Assembly (NCBI GenBank): GCA_934351835.1
Contig: CAKRJP010000021.1
Span: 1-45,571, forward strand
Origin: an uncultured Lachnospiraceae bacterium
GTDB taxonomy: Bacteria; Bacillota; Clostridia; Lachnospirales; Lachnospiraceae
Reading direction: 5' to 3'
DNA: 45,571 nt
The notes beneath the pieces are model-generated. The model had not been told where the DNA came from. It made no database searches and worked only from the letters and a program-made list of their open reading frames with translations. Made by a program: the position numbers and the translations under genes. Positions 35,990 through 43,536 of the stretch are shown in pieces; position 1 is the first letter of the stretch, and each line of letters starts with the position of its first letter.

Positions 35990-36021
35990 TGTGGATAAAA
36001 TCCTGTGGAAAATGTGGATAA
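35990..36021 (-). promoter_or_regulatory. Three-site DnaA-box cluster upstream of the dnaD-like gene
   Basis: On the minus strand two perfect DnaA boxes TTATCCACA occur at 36021-36013 and 35998-35990, with an imperfect TTTTCCACA at 36012-36004 abutting the first. All three face the same way. The first ends directly against the murC stop codon. An AT-rich palindrome (ATTTTTG-CGT-CAAAAAT) follows at 35964-35980. This is a DnaA-binding cluster by sequence; regulation of dnaD/dnaI or replication control is inferred. Confidence 0.8.
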
Positions 36022-37407
36022 CTATCTCTTTAAGAGCTCTTCCCCAATGTTTACAACATCTCCGGCTCCCATAGTTATCAACAAGTCCCCTTTTTGGCAA
36101 TGCTCCATACAGAAATCTTCAATCTCTTTAAAAGATGGGAAATAATATGCATCGCTTCCTTTTTCTTTCAGTGCATCTGCAACATCTTTGGAAGAAATTC
36201 CCAGCGTATCTGTCTCCCTTGCAGCATAAATATCCGCCAGGATCACGTGATCTGTCAGTGTCAGCGCTTCCACAAATTCGTCAAATAATGATTTGGTTCT
36301 CGTATAGGTATGTGGCTGGAAAATACACCAGATTTCTTTATGCGGGTAATGTTTGGCCGCTTTTAAAGTTGCCTGGATTTCTGTTGGATGATGTGCATAA
36401 TCATCCACGATCGTAATTCCATTCACCTGTCCTTTTAATTCAAATCTTCGATCTGTTCCGTTGAAACTCTTCAACCCCTTCTTGATCATATCCATCGGAA
36501 CACCCATCTTATCTGCAACTGCAACCGCTGCCAGTGCATTCTGAACGTTATGATCCCCATTTACAGACAAAGAAATCCGATCGATAAATTCTCCATTCTT
36601 TACAAGGTCAAAAGATGCGTCTCCGAATTTATCATGCAAGATATTCGTCGCACTGTAATCTTTGGAACTGTCCATCCCAAATCTGACAACTTCACACGGA
36701 AGTCCTTCTGTAAGCTCGTCCAGATTCTCAATATCTCCATTAATCACCAACACACCGTTCCCCGGCAAAAGCTCTGCAAATCTACGAAACGAATGTCTGA
36801 TGTCTGCCAGATCCTTGAAGAAATCCAGATGGTCTTCTTCAATGTTTAAGATCACGCCAATCTTCGGGAAGAAATCCAGGAAACTGTTCGTATACTCACA
36901 GGCTTCTGTGACAAACACTCCCGAATTACCAACTCGGATATTTCCTCCGATTGCTTTTAATATACCTCCGACAGAAATTGTCGGATCCATCTCACCCTCA
37001 AGTAAAATATGTGACAACATAGATGTCGTTGTTGTCTTTCCATGTGTTCCGGAAATTGCAACCGGTGTCTCATAATTCTTCATCAACTGCCCAAGAAGCT
37101 CTGCTCTTGTGAGCATCGGCAGACCTTTCTGTACCGCCGCCTGATATTCTTCATTATCTTCATGGATAGCAGCTGTATAAACAACCACATCAATACCCTC
37201 TATAATATTAGATGCCTTTTGTCCATAAAAGACAGTTGCTCCAAGCCTCTCCAGATGATCTGTCAGAGCAGATTCTTTATTATCTGAACCAGAAATTGTA
37301 AAACCTTCTTTTAACAGGATCTCCGCCAGTCCGCTCATACTGATACCGCCGATTCCGATAAAATGTACATGTACTGGTTTCTTAAAGTCAATCTGATAAG
37401 TATGCAT
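36022..37407 (-). CDS. murC: UDP-N-acetylmuramate--L-alanine ligase
   Basis: Adds L-Ala to UDP-MurNAc, the first peptide step of peptidoglycan synthesis. The 461-residue protein shows the Mur ligase signature: N-terminal Rossmann part FIGIGGISMSGLAE, ATP loop GTHGKTTTT (120-128), the metal/substrate region EACEYTNSFLDFFP, and the C-terminal DDYAHHPTEIQATL and QPHTYTRT segments. An AGAGGATG site precedes the ATG. There is no T-run terminator after it; its end runs into the DnaA-box region. Confidence 0.97.
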   Translation of the reverse strand: MHTYQIDFKKPVHVHFIGIGGISMSGLAEILLKEGFTISGSDNKESALTDHLERLGATVFYGQKASNIIEGIDVVVYTAAIHEDNEEYQAAVQKGLPMLTRAELLGQLMKNYETPVAISGTHGKTTTTSMLSHILLEGEMDPTISVGGILKAIGGNIRVGNSGVFVTEACEYTNSFLDFFPKIGVILNIEEDHLDFFKDLADIRHSFRRFAELLPGNGVLVINGDIENLDELTEGLPCEVVRFGMDSSKDYSATNILHDKFGDASFDLVKNGEFIDRISLSVNGDHNVQNALAAVAVADKMGVPMDMIKKGLKSFNGTDRRFELKGQVNGITIVDDYAHHPTEIQATLKAAKHYPHKEIWCIFQPHTYTRTKSLFDEFVEALTLTDHVILADIYAARETDTLGISSKDVADALKEKGSDAYYFPSFKEIEDFCMEHCQKGDLLITMGAGDVVNIGEELLKR

Positions 37408-37542
37408 AATACATCCTCTTTTCTTAAAAATTAGACTCGAAAAATGCTTTTCACTTTTCTCATCAAACAGCAGCCCACCTCCTCAGGAAGGCTATTATTG
37501 CATTCATGTTCACAGATTTCAAAGTAATCTGTCACAATTTAT

Positions 37543-37571
37543 ATTATAATCATATATTCGAAAAAATCCAA
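37543..37571 (-). promoter_or_regulatory. Promoter of murC
   Basis: Minus strand TTGGAT (37571-37566), 17 bp, TATAAT (37548-37543), giving a leader of roughly 130 nt before murC. Confidence 0.7.
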
Positions 37572-37636
37572 CCCATTTATTTTTGTCAGATTTGTCTAAA
37601 AGTTAACGTTTTTTTGTCAGGTTTTTGTAAAATTCA

Positions 37637-37665
37637 TTCACAACTCAGTCATTTTATGTTATACT
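37637..37665 (+). promoter_or_regulatory. Promoter of spoVG
   Basis: Plus strand TTCACA (37637-37642), 17 bp, TATACT (37660-37665). The start codon lies ~290 nt downstream, so the mRNA has a long leader. A clear sigma-H site, as in B. subtilis spoVG, was not found. Confidence 0.7.
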
Positions 37666-37959
37666 TATTACATTAAAGCGATTAGTTTATACACGAAATT
37701 ACTGGAACAACATAAATTCACCATGGATACTTGTTATTGATCGGATAGTTGAGTGTCCGAATAAATAATTGTGTGATTAAGAATTTCATATTCATAATTT
37801 GTTTTCTTTGACCTACTACTTGATGTTACGACTAAAATTGTAAGAAACACCACAATTAAAGAAGTACACAGCGTTTGGAAAAATGGAGTGAAAGTAGTTA
37901 TCACAGGAGCACTATGCCATCAAAGATTTACGGCTGGTGCAAGAAAGGGGAACAAAGCA

Positions 37960-38226
37960 ATGCAAATTACAGATGTACGCGTCCGCAAGGTAGCAAAGGA
38001 AGGAAAACTCAAGGCCATTGTGTCTATTACTATGGATGAGGAATTCGTAGTACATGACATTAAAGTCATCGAGGGAGAAAAGGGACTTTTTATCGCTATG
38101 CCAAGCAAAAAAGCTCTTGATGGCGAATACCGGGATATCGCACATCCAATCAACTCTGGTACTCGCGACAGGATCCAGACAATTATCCTTGACCAATATC
38201 AGAATGCCTTAGAAGAGGCAGAGTAA
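37960..38226 (+). CDS. spoVG: Septation/sporulation regulator SpoVG
   Basis: SpoVG is a small nucleic-acid-binding regulator affecting septation, sporulation and, in pathogens, virulence. The 88 residues begin MQITDVRVRKV, with the conserved DEEFVVHDIKVIEG and FIAMPSKK...GEYRDIAHPIN segments and the usual C-terminal helix. A GGGG site lies ~9 nt before the ATG; an upstream in-frame GTG exists but the family start fits 37960. It is the only plus-strand gene of the window. Confidence 0.95.
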   Translation: MQITDVRVRKVAKEGKLKAIVSITMDEEFVVHDIKVIEGEKGLFIAMPSKKALDGEYRDIAHPINSGTRDRIQTIILDQYQNALEEAE

Positions 38227-38262
38227 TCAAATTCTCTAATATTGATTTAGAATGGATTTCAT

Positions 38263-38311
38263 AAAATAACCGTATTACGATACAATCTTCGTAGTACGGT
38301 TATTTCATTTC
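38263..38311. terminator. Bidirectional terminator between spoVG and the RluA-family gene
   Basis: AAATAACCGTAnTACGA pairs with TCGTAnTACGGTTATTT; A/T-rich flanks on both sides let it work for the two convergent genes. Confidence 0.85.
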
Positions 38312-38321
38312 ATAGGTGCCT

Positions 38322-39011
38322 CTATGTCCACCAATCATCTTTTTCCAGTTCAAAATGCATTGGTTTCCCCGATACCGGATGCTTAAAATTCAACTTATAT
38401 GCGCATAAATGTATCTGCTGCCACGTTTTCATTTCTTTACTTTTCGGGTTATATTTCGTATCTCCTGCCAGTGGGCATCCCATATGTGACAGCTGTACCC
38501 TGATCTGATGATGACGTCCGGTATCCAGATGTATTTCCAGAAGTGCCCGGTTACCTTCATCCTCTGTCGAATCTATTTCCAGCACTTTATAATGGAGTTT
38601 TGCGATTTTCGCACCTTTCGTATTCGCTGTACATACTCTGGAAATATTGTTTCTTCCATCTTTGACAAGATAATTTTCCAGTGTTCCCTCAGATTTCACC
38701 GGAATTCCATCCACCTGTGCCACGTAATACTTTCCAAACTGCCCGCCCTGTAATTCTTTATTCAGTCCACGGGCTGCTTTTTCATTTTTAGCAAATACCA
38801 GGATTCCCTTTACCGGCTGGTCCAGCCGGTGTATTACCGCTACATAAGGATCTTTCTCCGATGAATTCTGACAGTACAGGTGATTTTTCACCCAGCGCTC
38901 CATATCCGTATCTCTGAGATTCTTGCTCTGTGTCGCCATCCCATGAGGTTTGACACACACCAGAATATCCCTGTCTTCGTATAATATTTTAACCTCTCTT
39001 TTTAACATCAT
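38322..39011 (-). CDS. RluA-family RNA pseudouridine synthase
   Basis: Isomerises uridines in rRNA or tRNA. The 229-residue protein has the catalytic HRLDQP motif (Asp in the centre) and the end motif HLDTGRHHQIRVQL. No S4 domain is present, so it is a short RluA/RluC-type enzyme. Its start overlaps the preceding ATPase gene by 23 nt. The RNA target cannot be read from sequence. Confidence 0.92.
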   Translation of the reverse strand: MMLKREVKILYEDRDILVCVKPHGMATQSKNLRDTDMERWVKNHLYCQNSSEKDPYVAVIHRLDQPVKGILVFAKNEKAARGLNKELQGGQFGKYYVAQVDGIPVKSEGTLENYLVKDGRNNISRVCTANTKGAKIAKLHYKVLEIDSTEDEGNRALLEIHLDTGRHHQIRVQLSHMGCPLAGDTKYNPKSKEMKTWQQIHLCAYKLNFKHPVSGKPMHFELEKDDWWT

Positions 39012-40575
39012 TTACTTCTCTTTTCATCAAGATTTGTCGATACGGTATCCGCATCTTTTCAAGCAATTCCCCTTCACGTTTCTGGCAGGTAAAGATTAGC
39101 ACCTGTTTTTTATTACGTGCAAGCCACTCCAAAGTTCTTCTCAGACGTTCGTCATCATAATATGCAAACGTATCATCCAATACAACCGGACATTCTTCCT
39201 CCCGAAGCATATCATCCGCCGCCATTCGCAGGGCAAAATAAACCTGCTCGATCGTTCCGCGGCTTACTTGCTCCAGATCTACCACACGTCCCTTCGTCAT
39301 GAGTCCGATTTCTGCATTCGCATCCATTGTAATCCTCGTATATTTCCCGCCGGTAATTTCTTTCACGATCTGAGATATCTTCTGGTTCAGAGAATCACGC
39401 ATCCTTTTCTCAACACCGCCGGACAACTCATTAATCCTTTGCATTGCAAGTTCTACCGCCCGACGCTTTTTATCATACGCCTTATACTCTTCTCCCAGCT
39501 CTTCCAGTTCTTCTAAGCGTTCCTGGAGATTGCTATACTGAATCTGCTTATCCTTTAACTCCTCCGCAATATGCTCATCTTCCCATTTCAAACGTTCTAA
39601 AGGAACTTTTTCCTCTTCCGGCATAAATTCTTCCAGCATCAGTTCCGGCGGTGTTTTCTCCTTCTTTTTTCCCTCTTTCATGCGGTTCCAGATATACAAT
39701 CCACAGGCAAGAAATAAAATAATGGATACCATATATCCTAATGGCTTTGGCAATATAAAATTGGGCAATATGATCACTATCAGAAACGCCAGAATTTCCA
39801 GCGGGTGTATTCTCCACCTGCTTGAACGCAACTCATCCATCACTCCACGGTGACCTTCCATCTCCCGATTTTTTTCTTCCCGTGCTTTACGGCACTCCAT
39901 CTCCACGCGAATATTTTCCGCTTTTTCCTCAAGTTCATGCACATCACGCCAGATATAGGAAGCTTCCTGCTCGATTGCTTCCCGCTCTTTCTGTGTGGCA
40001 TCCAACGCTTTTCTTCCCTGTTGTTCAAGCTCTTTCCTGCGATTTCTCAAATGCAATAATGCACGATCTAAATCTAATTCTCCGTTTCCTGTAGAATAAT
40101 AATTGGTAGCGTAATTTTTCAGTTCTGCTGCCAGCGTCTGACCCGGACATACTTCCAGCTGCTTAATGGAAACAGTATTATCATAGCTATTGGCATCCAG
40201 TCCGTTTAACAGCATCTCCAGATCGCCGTCATCCACAGACAGCACCTCTCCGTCATCCTCGCAGATCAGAGAAACACTCTTAGAATAACGGTCAAAATTC
40301 CGTTCCAGTCTAAATGTCTTTCCTCCGCTGACAAATATCAGTCCTCCGGCATAGTAATTTGGATTCTCCCACGGCTCGTACTTGGAAAACGTATCTTTTG
40401 CCGCAGCACGTCCCCGGCCTCTCTCCATTCCAAACAACATTCCTTTGATAAATGTGTGAAGTGTTGATTTGCCGGATTCATTTTCTCCGTATATTAAATT
40501 AATTCCATCCTCAAAGTGAATCTTTGTATCAGAAATTTTCCCAAAATTCTTAATATCAAGTTCTCTCAGTTCCAT
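38989..40575 (-). CDS. YhaN/SbcC-like ATPase with a central transmembrane hairpin
   Basis: A RecF/SMC-type ATPase of 528 residues. Walker A is GENESGKST (30-38), the signature region VSRGTIEQVYFALR (437-450) and Walker B VVLDDTF (464-470). Coiled-coil arms at ~165-250 and ~325-380 flank two hydrophobic helices at ~258-275 and ~280-297, where SbcC/Rad50 would have a Zn hook. The arms are therefore short and probably anchored to the membrane, as in YhaN-type proteins. The gene follows the YhaO-like nuclease by 3 nt, so the pair is an operon. DNA-end or membrane-linked DNA processing is inferred. Confidence 0.88.
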   Translation of the reverse strand: MELRELDIKNFGKISDTKIHFEDGINLIYGENESGKSTLHTFIKGMLFGMERGRGRAAAKDTFSKYEPWENPNYYAGGLIFVSGGKTFRLERNFDRYSKSVSLICEDDGEVLSVDDGDLEMLLNGLDANSYDNTVSIKQLEVCPGQTLAAELKNYATNYYSTGNGELDLDRALLHLRNRRKELEQQGRKALDATQKEREAIEQEASYIWRDVHELEEKAENIRVEMECRKAREEKNREMEGHRGVMDELRSSRWRIHPLEILAFLIVIILPNFILPKPLGYMVSIILFLACGLYIWNRMKEGKKKEKTPPELMLEEFMPEEEKVPLERLKWEDEHIAEELKDKQIQYSNLQERLEELEELGEEYKAYDKKRRAVELAMQRINELSGGVEKRMRDSLNQKISQIVKEITGGKYTRITMDANAEIGLMTKGRVVDLEQVSRGTIEQVYFALRMAADDMLREEECPVVLDDTFAYYDDERLRRTLEWLARNKKQVLIFTCQKREGELLEKMRIPYRQILMKREVNDVKKRG

Positions 40576-40578
40576 AAA

Positions 40579-41634
40579 TCAATCCCTTCTGGTCTCCATC
40601 AGTGCCTGAACACCCGCACAGAGCGCCAGATATTCTATACTGTCCTCATCATATTCCCGCAGGTTCTCTATATACGCTCCCAGAATATTATCTGCATTCT
40701 GCAGCTGCAATTTTTCAAAATCATACGCTGGTTTGGTGACATCTACAATCTCCACGATATTTCCACAGTTTTCGATACTATCATAGTTGTACTGCATCTC
40801 AGGATCCCTAAAACCTTTCAAGGTGATCTTATAGATATTCTGCGCACCATGCTCCTGCATTTGATTCCGCACTTTTTCCATAAGTTCGTAGCTCGTCATT
40901 TTTTTATTTACCTGTACATCCATATGGATATATTCCCTGACTGCATCCGGGATAAATTCAGCCCGACAGCCCTTACCATCGATCACTCCCTGCACATATC
41001 CGTGTGGTCCGACATCATTTTTGTCGACCGGTTCCAATGCCCCCGCATAATATGCCAGATTTTCGCTCAATATCTGCGGTTTATGAATGTGACCCAGCGC
41101 GATATAATCAAATCCAGACTGTAATAGTTTCTGCTTGTGGATCGGTATATGTTTCTCATCCCCACCATGCGCCAGCAATATCTCATATTTCTGTTTGTGC
41201 TGTGGCGTTGCGATATCATACCTGGCATCCGAAATTTCTCTTGTCACGTAACTAAGCCCATAGACTGCTGTCTTTAAAGATGGAATCTCTGCATATGAAA
41301 TCAGTCCGGTTTTTATCATCTGCACATTATCTGCCCAGACAAATGTACGGTAATAAGAATCTTTCTTCATGTAGTCATGATTTCCCGCTGTCAGAACGAC
41401 CCGGGTATTCGGGATCGTACTAAACAGATAATTGACTTCTTTTAGTTCTCTGAGAAGTGGCTGTCTGTGAAACAGATCCCCCGCGATCAAAAGCAAATCT
41501 ACCTGTTCTTCTTTACATTTCTTTATGATCCTCTCCAGTGCGTTCCATATTTCCTTTGTCCGCCTTTGTCCTAACAGCCTTCCGGCTTCTGGTCTTGCCC
41601 CCAAATGGACGTCTGCGATGTGTATGAATTTCAT
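40579..41634 (-). CDS. YhaO/SbcD-like metallophosphoesterase nuclease
   Basis: The nuclease partner of the ATPase. The 351 residues carry calcineurin-like motifs: DVH (8-10), GDLFHR (52-57), GNHDY (84-88), LLAHGG and GHIHKP. Its N-terminal MKFIHIADVHLGA is conserved, so the start at 41634 is secure, supported by a GAGGGAG site, even though it lies 122 nt inside the upstream kinase frame. The C-terminal ~100 residues match the cap region of YhaO proteins. Confidence 0.91.
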   Translation of the reverse strand: MKFIHIADVHLGARPEAGRLLGQRRTKEIWNALERIIKKCKEEQVDLLLIAGDLFHRQPLLRELKEVNYLFSTIPNTRVVLTAGNHDYMKKDSYYRTFVWADNVQMIKTGLISYAEIPSLKTAVYGLSYVTREISDARYDIATPQHKQKYEILLAHGGDEKHIPIHKQKLLQSGFDYIALGHIHKPQILSENLAYYAGALEPVDKNDVGPHGYVQGVIDGKGCRAEFIPDAVREYIHMDVQVNKKMTSYELMEKVRNQMQEHGAQNIYKITLKGFRDPEMQYNYDSIENCGNIVEIVDVTKPAYDFEKLQLQNADNILGAYIENLREYDEDSIEYLALCAGVQALMETRRD

Positions 41635-42787
41635 CGGTTACTCCCTCATCATCTTCATTTTCTTTCTCTTTAACCGGAAGGTCTACGATAAACTGCGTCC
41701 GCATATCATCACTCTTTGCACGGATCATTCCTCCATGCAGCTCTACAATTTCTTTCGCTATCGCAAGTCCTAACCCTGCACCTCCGGTTCCGCTGGATCT
41801 TGAGCCATCCACACGATAAAATTTTTCAAATATTGTCTGTAGCATCACTCCCGGGATCTTATCTCCCTGGTTCGTGAAAATGATCTCGATTGTTTCTTTT
41901 TTCAGCTTTGCCTCAATCTCGATCACGGTATTCGGATAACAATAAGCAATCGCATTTCTCAAGATATTATCAAATACCCGGGCCAGCTTATCCGGATCTC
42001 CGTACACCATCAGATTTTCTTCTACCCGTACCTCACAGGTCAGCCTTTTATCCTGCAAAACTCCGTAAAGTTCATCTGCAAGCTGTTCTAACATCAGCGA
42101 CAGATTAATCTCCACCGGCTCCAACTCAATATTCTGGAGATTGTACCTGGTGATATCAAAAAATTCCTGGATCAGTTCTCCGAGGCGGAGCGACTTTTCC
42201 AGTGCTATATGCGTATATTTTTCACGCTCTTCCTCCGGCATATCCGGCCTGGAATCCAGCATACTTAAGTATGCCACTATGGAGGTCAGCGGGGTCTTCA
42301 GATCATGTGCCAGAAACAGCACCAGATCATCCTTCTTCTTCTCCCCCTCTTCTGCCTCTAACTCCTGTCTTTTCAATGTTGCCTTGATCTCATTCAACCG
42401 GATCTCGATTGGCTTTAACTCTGTGATCAAATGAATCGGCTCGTTGGAATCTGCCACAATATTTTCAATGCCCACACCGATCTGATCCAGATATTTTGTC
42501 AGTCTGGACAGCGATACATAGAAAAACAGCGCAAACAATAACAGAAAACCGACGATTACAAAAAATAATTTATTGTCACCGATCAGCTTCCAGTATAAGT
42601 TTACCGCTGTCTGTTCGTTCACATCGAAATGCCCTAATATGTTTACAAATACATTTGCAAAGTCATCATTATAAATTCCGTCAATCACATAATTCAGGAG
42701 AAATATGCCGACCAGCAAGGTCACCGCAGTAACCAGCACAGTCTGCAATAATATACTAAACTTTAGTTTCCGGTAATTATTCTTCAA
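41513..42787 (-). CDS. Two-component sensor histidine kinase (VanS-like)
   Basis: A membrane sensor kinase of 424 residues with a short N-terminus. TM1 spans ~10-33, a ~40-residue extracytoplasmic loop follows, TM2 spans ~72-92, then the linker leads to the H box FLAHDLKTPLTS (H161), N box ILRNAIAYC, and G1/G2 (GTGGAGLGLAI). The layout resembles VanS and other IM-sensing kinases. It starts at TTG, overlapping the regulator by 11 nt. The C-terminus extends ~40 basic residues past the catalytic domain, out of frame over the start of the YhaO-like gene. Confidence 0.88.
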   Translation of the reverse strand: MKNNYRKLKFSILLQTVLVTAVTLLVGIFLLNYVIDGIYNDDFANVFVNILGHFDVNEQTAVNLYWKLIGDNKLFFVIVGFLLLFALFFYVSLSRLTKYLDQIGVGIENIVADSNEPIHLITELKPIEIRLNEIKATLKRQELEAEEGEKKKDDLVLFLAHDLKTPLTSIVAYLSMLDSRPDMPEEEREKYTHIALEKSLRLGELIQEFFDITRYNLQNIELEPVEINLSLMLEQLADELYGVLQDKRLTCEVRVEENLMVYGDPDKLARVFDNILRNAIAYCYPNTVIEIEAKLKKETIEIIFTNQGDKIPGVMLQTIFEKFYRVDGSRSSGTGGAGLGLAIAKEIVELHGGMIRAKSDDMRTQFIVDLPVKEKENEDDEGVTDEIHTHRRRPFGGKTRSRKAVRTKADKGNMERTGEDHKEM

Positions 42788-43466
42788 CCTTATAACCTAC
42801 TCCCCATACTGTCTTGATAAAATCAGACTTTCCTGTTGGTCCACTCATCTTCTCTCTGAGATGTCTGATGTGTACCATCACCGTATTGTTGCTGTTTTTA
42901 TAATATTTTTCATGCCATACTTTCTCAAATAACTCCTCAGAACTGATGACTTTTCCACGGTTCTCGCAAAGAAGCCACAGCACATCAAACTCAATCGGAG
43001 TCAGGGTCAGCGGCACTTCATTGTAAATACATTCATGGGAAGTCTTGTTAAGTACAAGCCCTCCAAAATCAATCACATCCCCATTCTCTTTTACACCGTC
43101 GTTGTACTGGGTGGAACGGCGGATCTGTGCTTTTACTCTTGCCACCAGTTCCAGTGGATTAAACGGTTTCGGAATATAATCATCTGCTCCAAGTGTCAGC
43201 CCTGTGATCTTATCCATATACTCCGTCTTGGCAGTCAGCATAATGACAGGGAATGTATATTTTTCACGAATCTGCTTCAGGATCTGGAAACCATCAATAT
43301 CCGGAAGCATAATGTCCAGAATCGCAAGATCAATCTTGATCCGGTTAATGCATTCCAGAGCTTCCTCACCAGTATAAAACTTATATACATCATACTGGTC
43401 ATTTTGAAGATACAACTCGATGACATCTGCAATTTCTTTCTCATCATCCACTACCAGAATATTCAT
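42777..43466 (-). CDS. Two-component response regulator (VanR/OmpR family)
   Basis: A 229-residue transcription regulator. The receiver has acidic residues at 7-8, phospho-acceptor D51 (AILDIML) and K in DDYIPKPFNP; the C-terminal winged helix matches the OmpR/PhoB type (TPIEFDVLWLLCENRGKVISSEELFEKVW ... VHIRHLREKM). The MNILVVDDE start with an AGGAGG site upstream is preferred to a longer frame. It pairs with the VanS-like kinase downstream; no van resistance genes are nearby. Its signal and targets are unknown. Confidence 0.92.
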   Translation of the reverse strand: MNILVVDDEKEIADVIELYLQNDQYDVYKFYTGEEALECINRIKIDLAILDIMLPDIDGFQILKQIREKYTFPVIMLTAKTEYMDKITGLTLGADDYIPKPFNPLELVARVKAQIRRSTQYNDGVKENGDVIDFGGLVLNKTSHECIYNEVPLTLTPIEFDVLWLLCENRGKVISSEELFEKVWHEKYYKNSNNTVMVHIRHLREKMSGPTGKSDFIKTVWGVGYKVEE

Positions 43467-43490
43467 ACAACCCCTCCTGTCTATAATTCT

Positions 43491-43513
43491 TCCGGGCACA
43501 CAAAGTGCCCGGA
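43491..43513 (-). other. Perfect 9-bp hairpin between asnS and the response regulator
   Basis: TCCGGGCAC pairs with GTGCCCGGA around a 5-base loop. There is no T-run after it on the minus strand, so I call it terminator-like or an mRNA-processing hairpin. Confidence 0.6.
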
Positions 43514-43536
43514 CTCAGTTCTTTTGCAAATTATTC

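Larger units (their letters stand above)
37408..37959. other. Divergent regulatory region between murC and spoVG
   Basis: A 552-bp gene-poor stretch between two divergently transcribed genes. It holds one promoter for each side (listed separately), a CAGATT-N7-AATCTG hairpin at 37513-37531 in the murC leader, a possible 10-15-codon leader ORF before murC, and the ~290-nt spoVG leader with a TCGGA...TCCGA small hairpin near 37740. No tRNA or known riboswitch pattern was recognised. Confidence 0.6.

Noticed and set aside
37741..37765. A sigma-H-like promoter (GGATAG ... GAATA) before spoVG
   Set aside because: Spacing between the two boxes is about 10 bp instead of ~13 and the -35 is imperfect.
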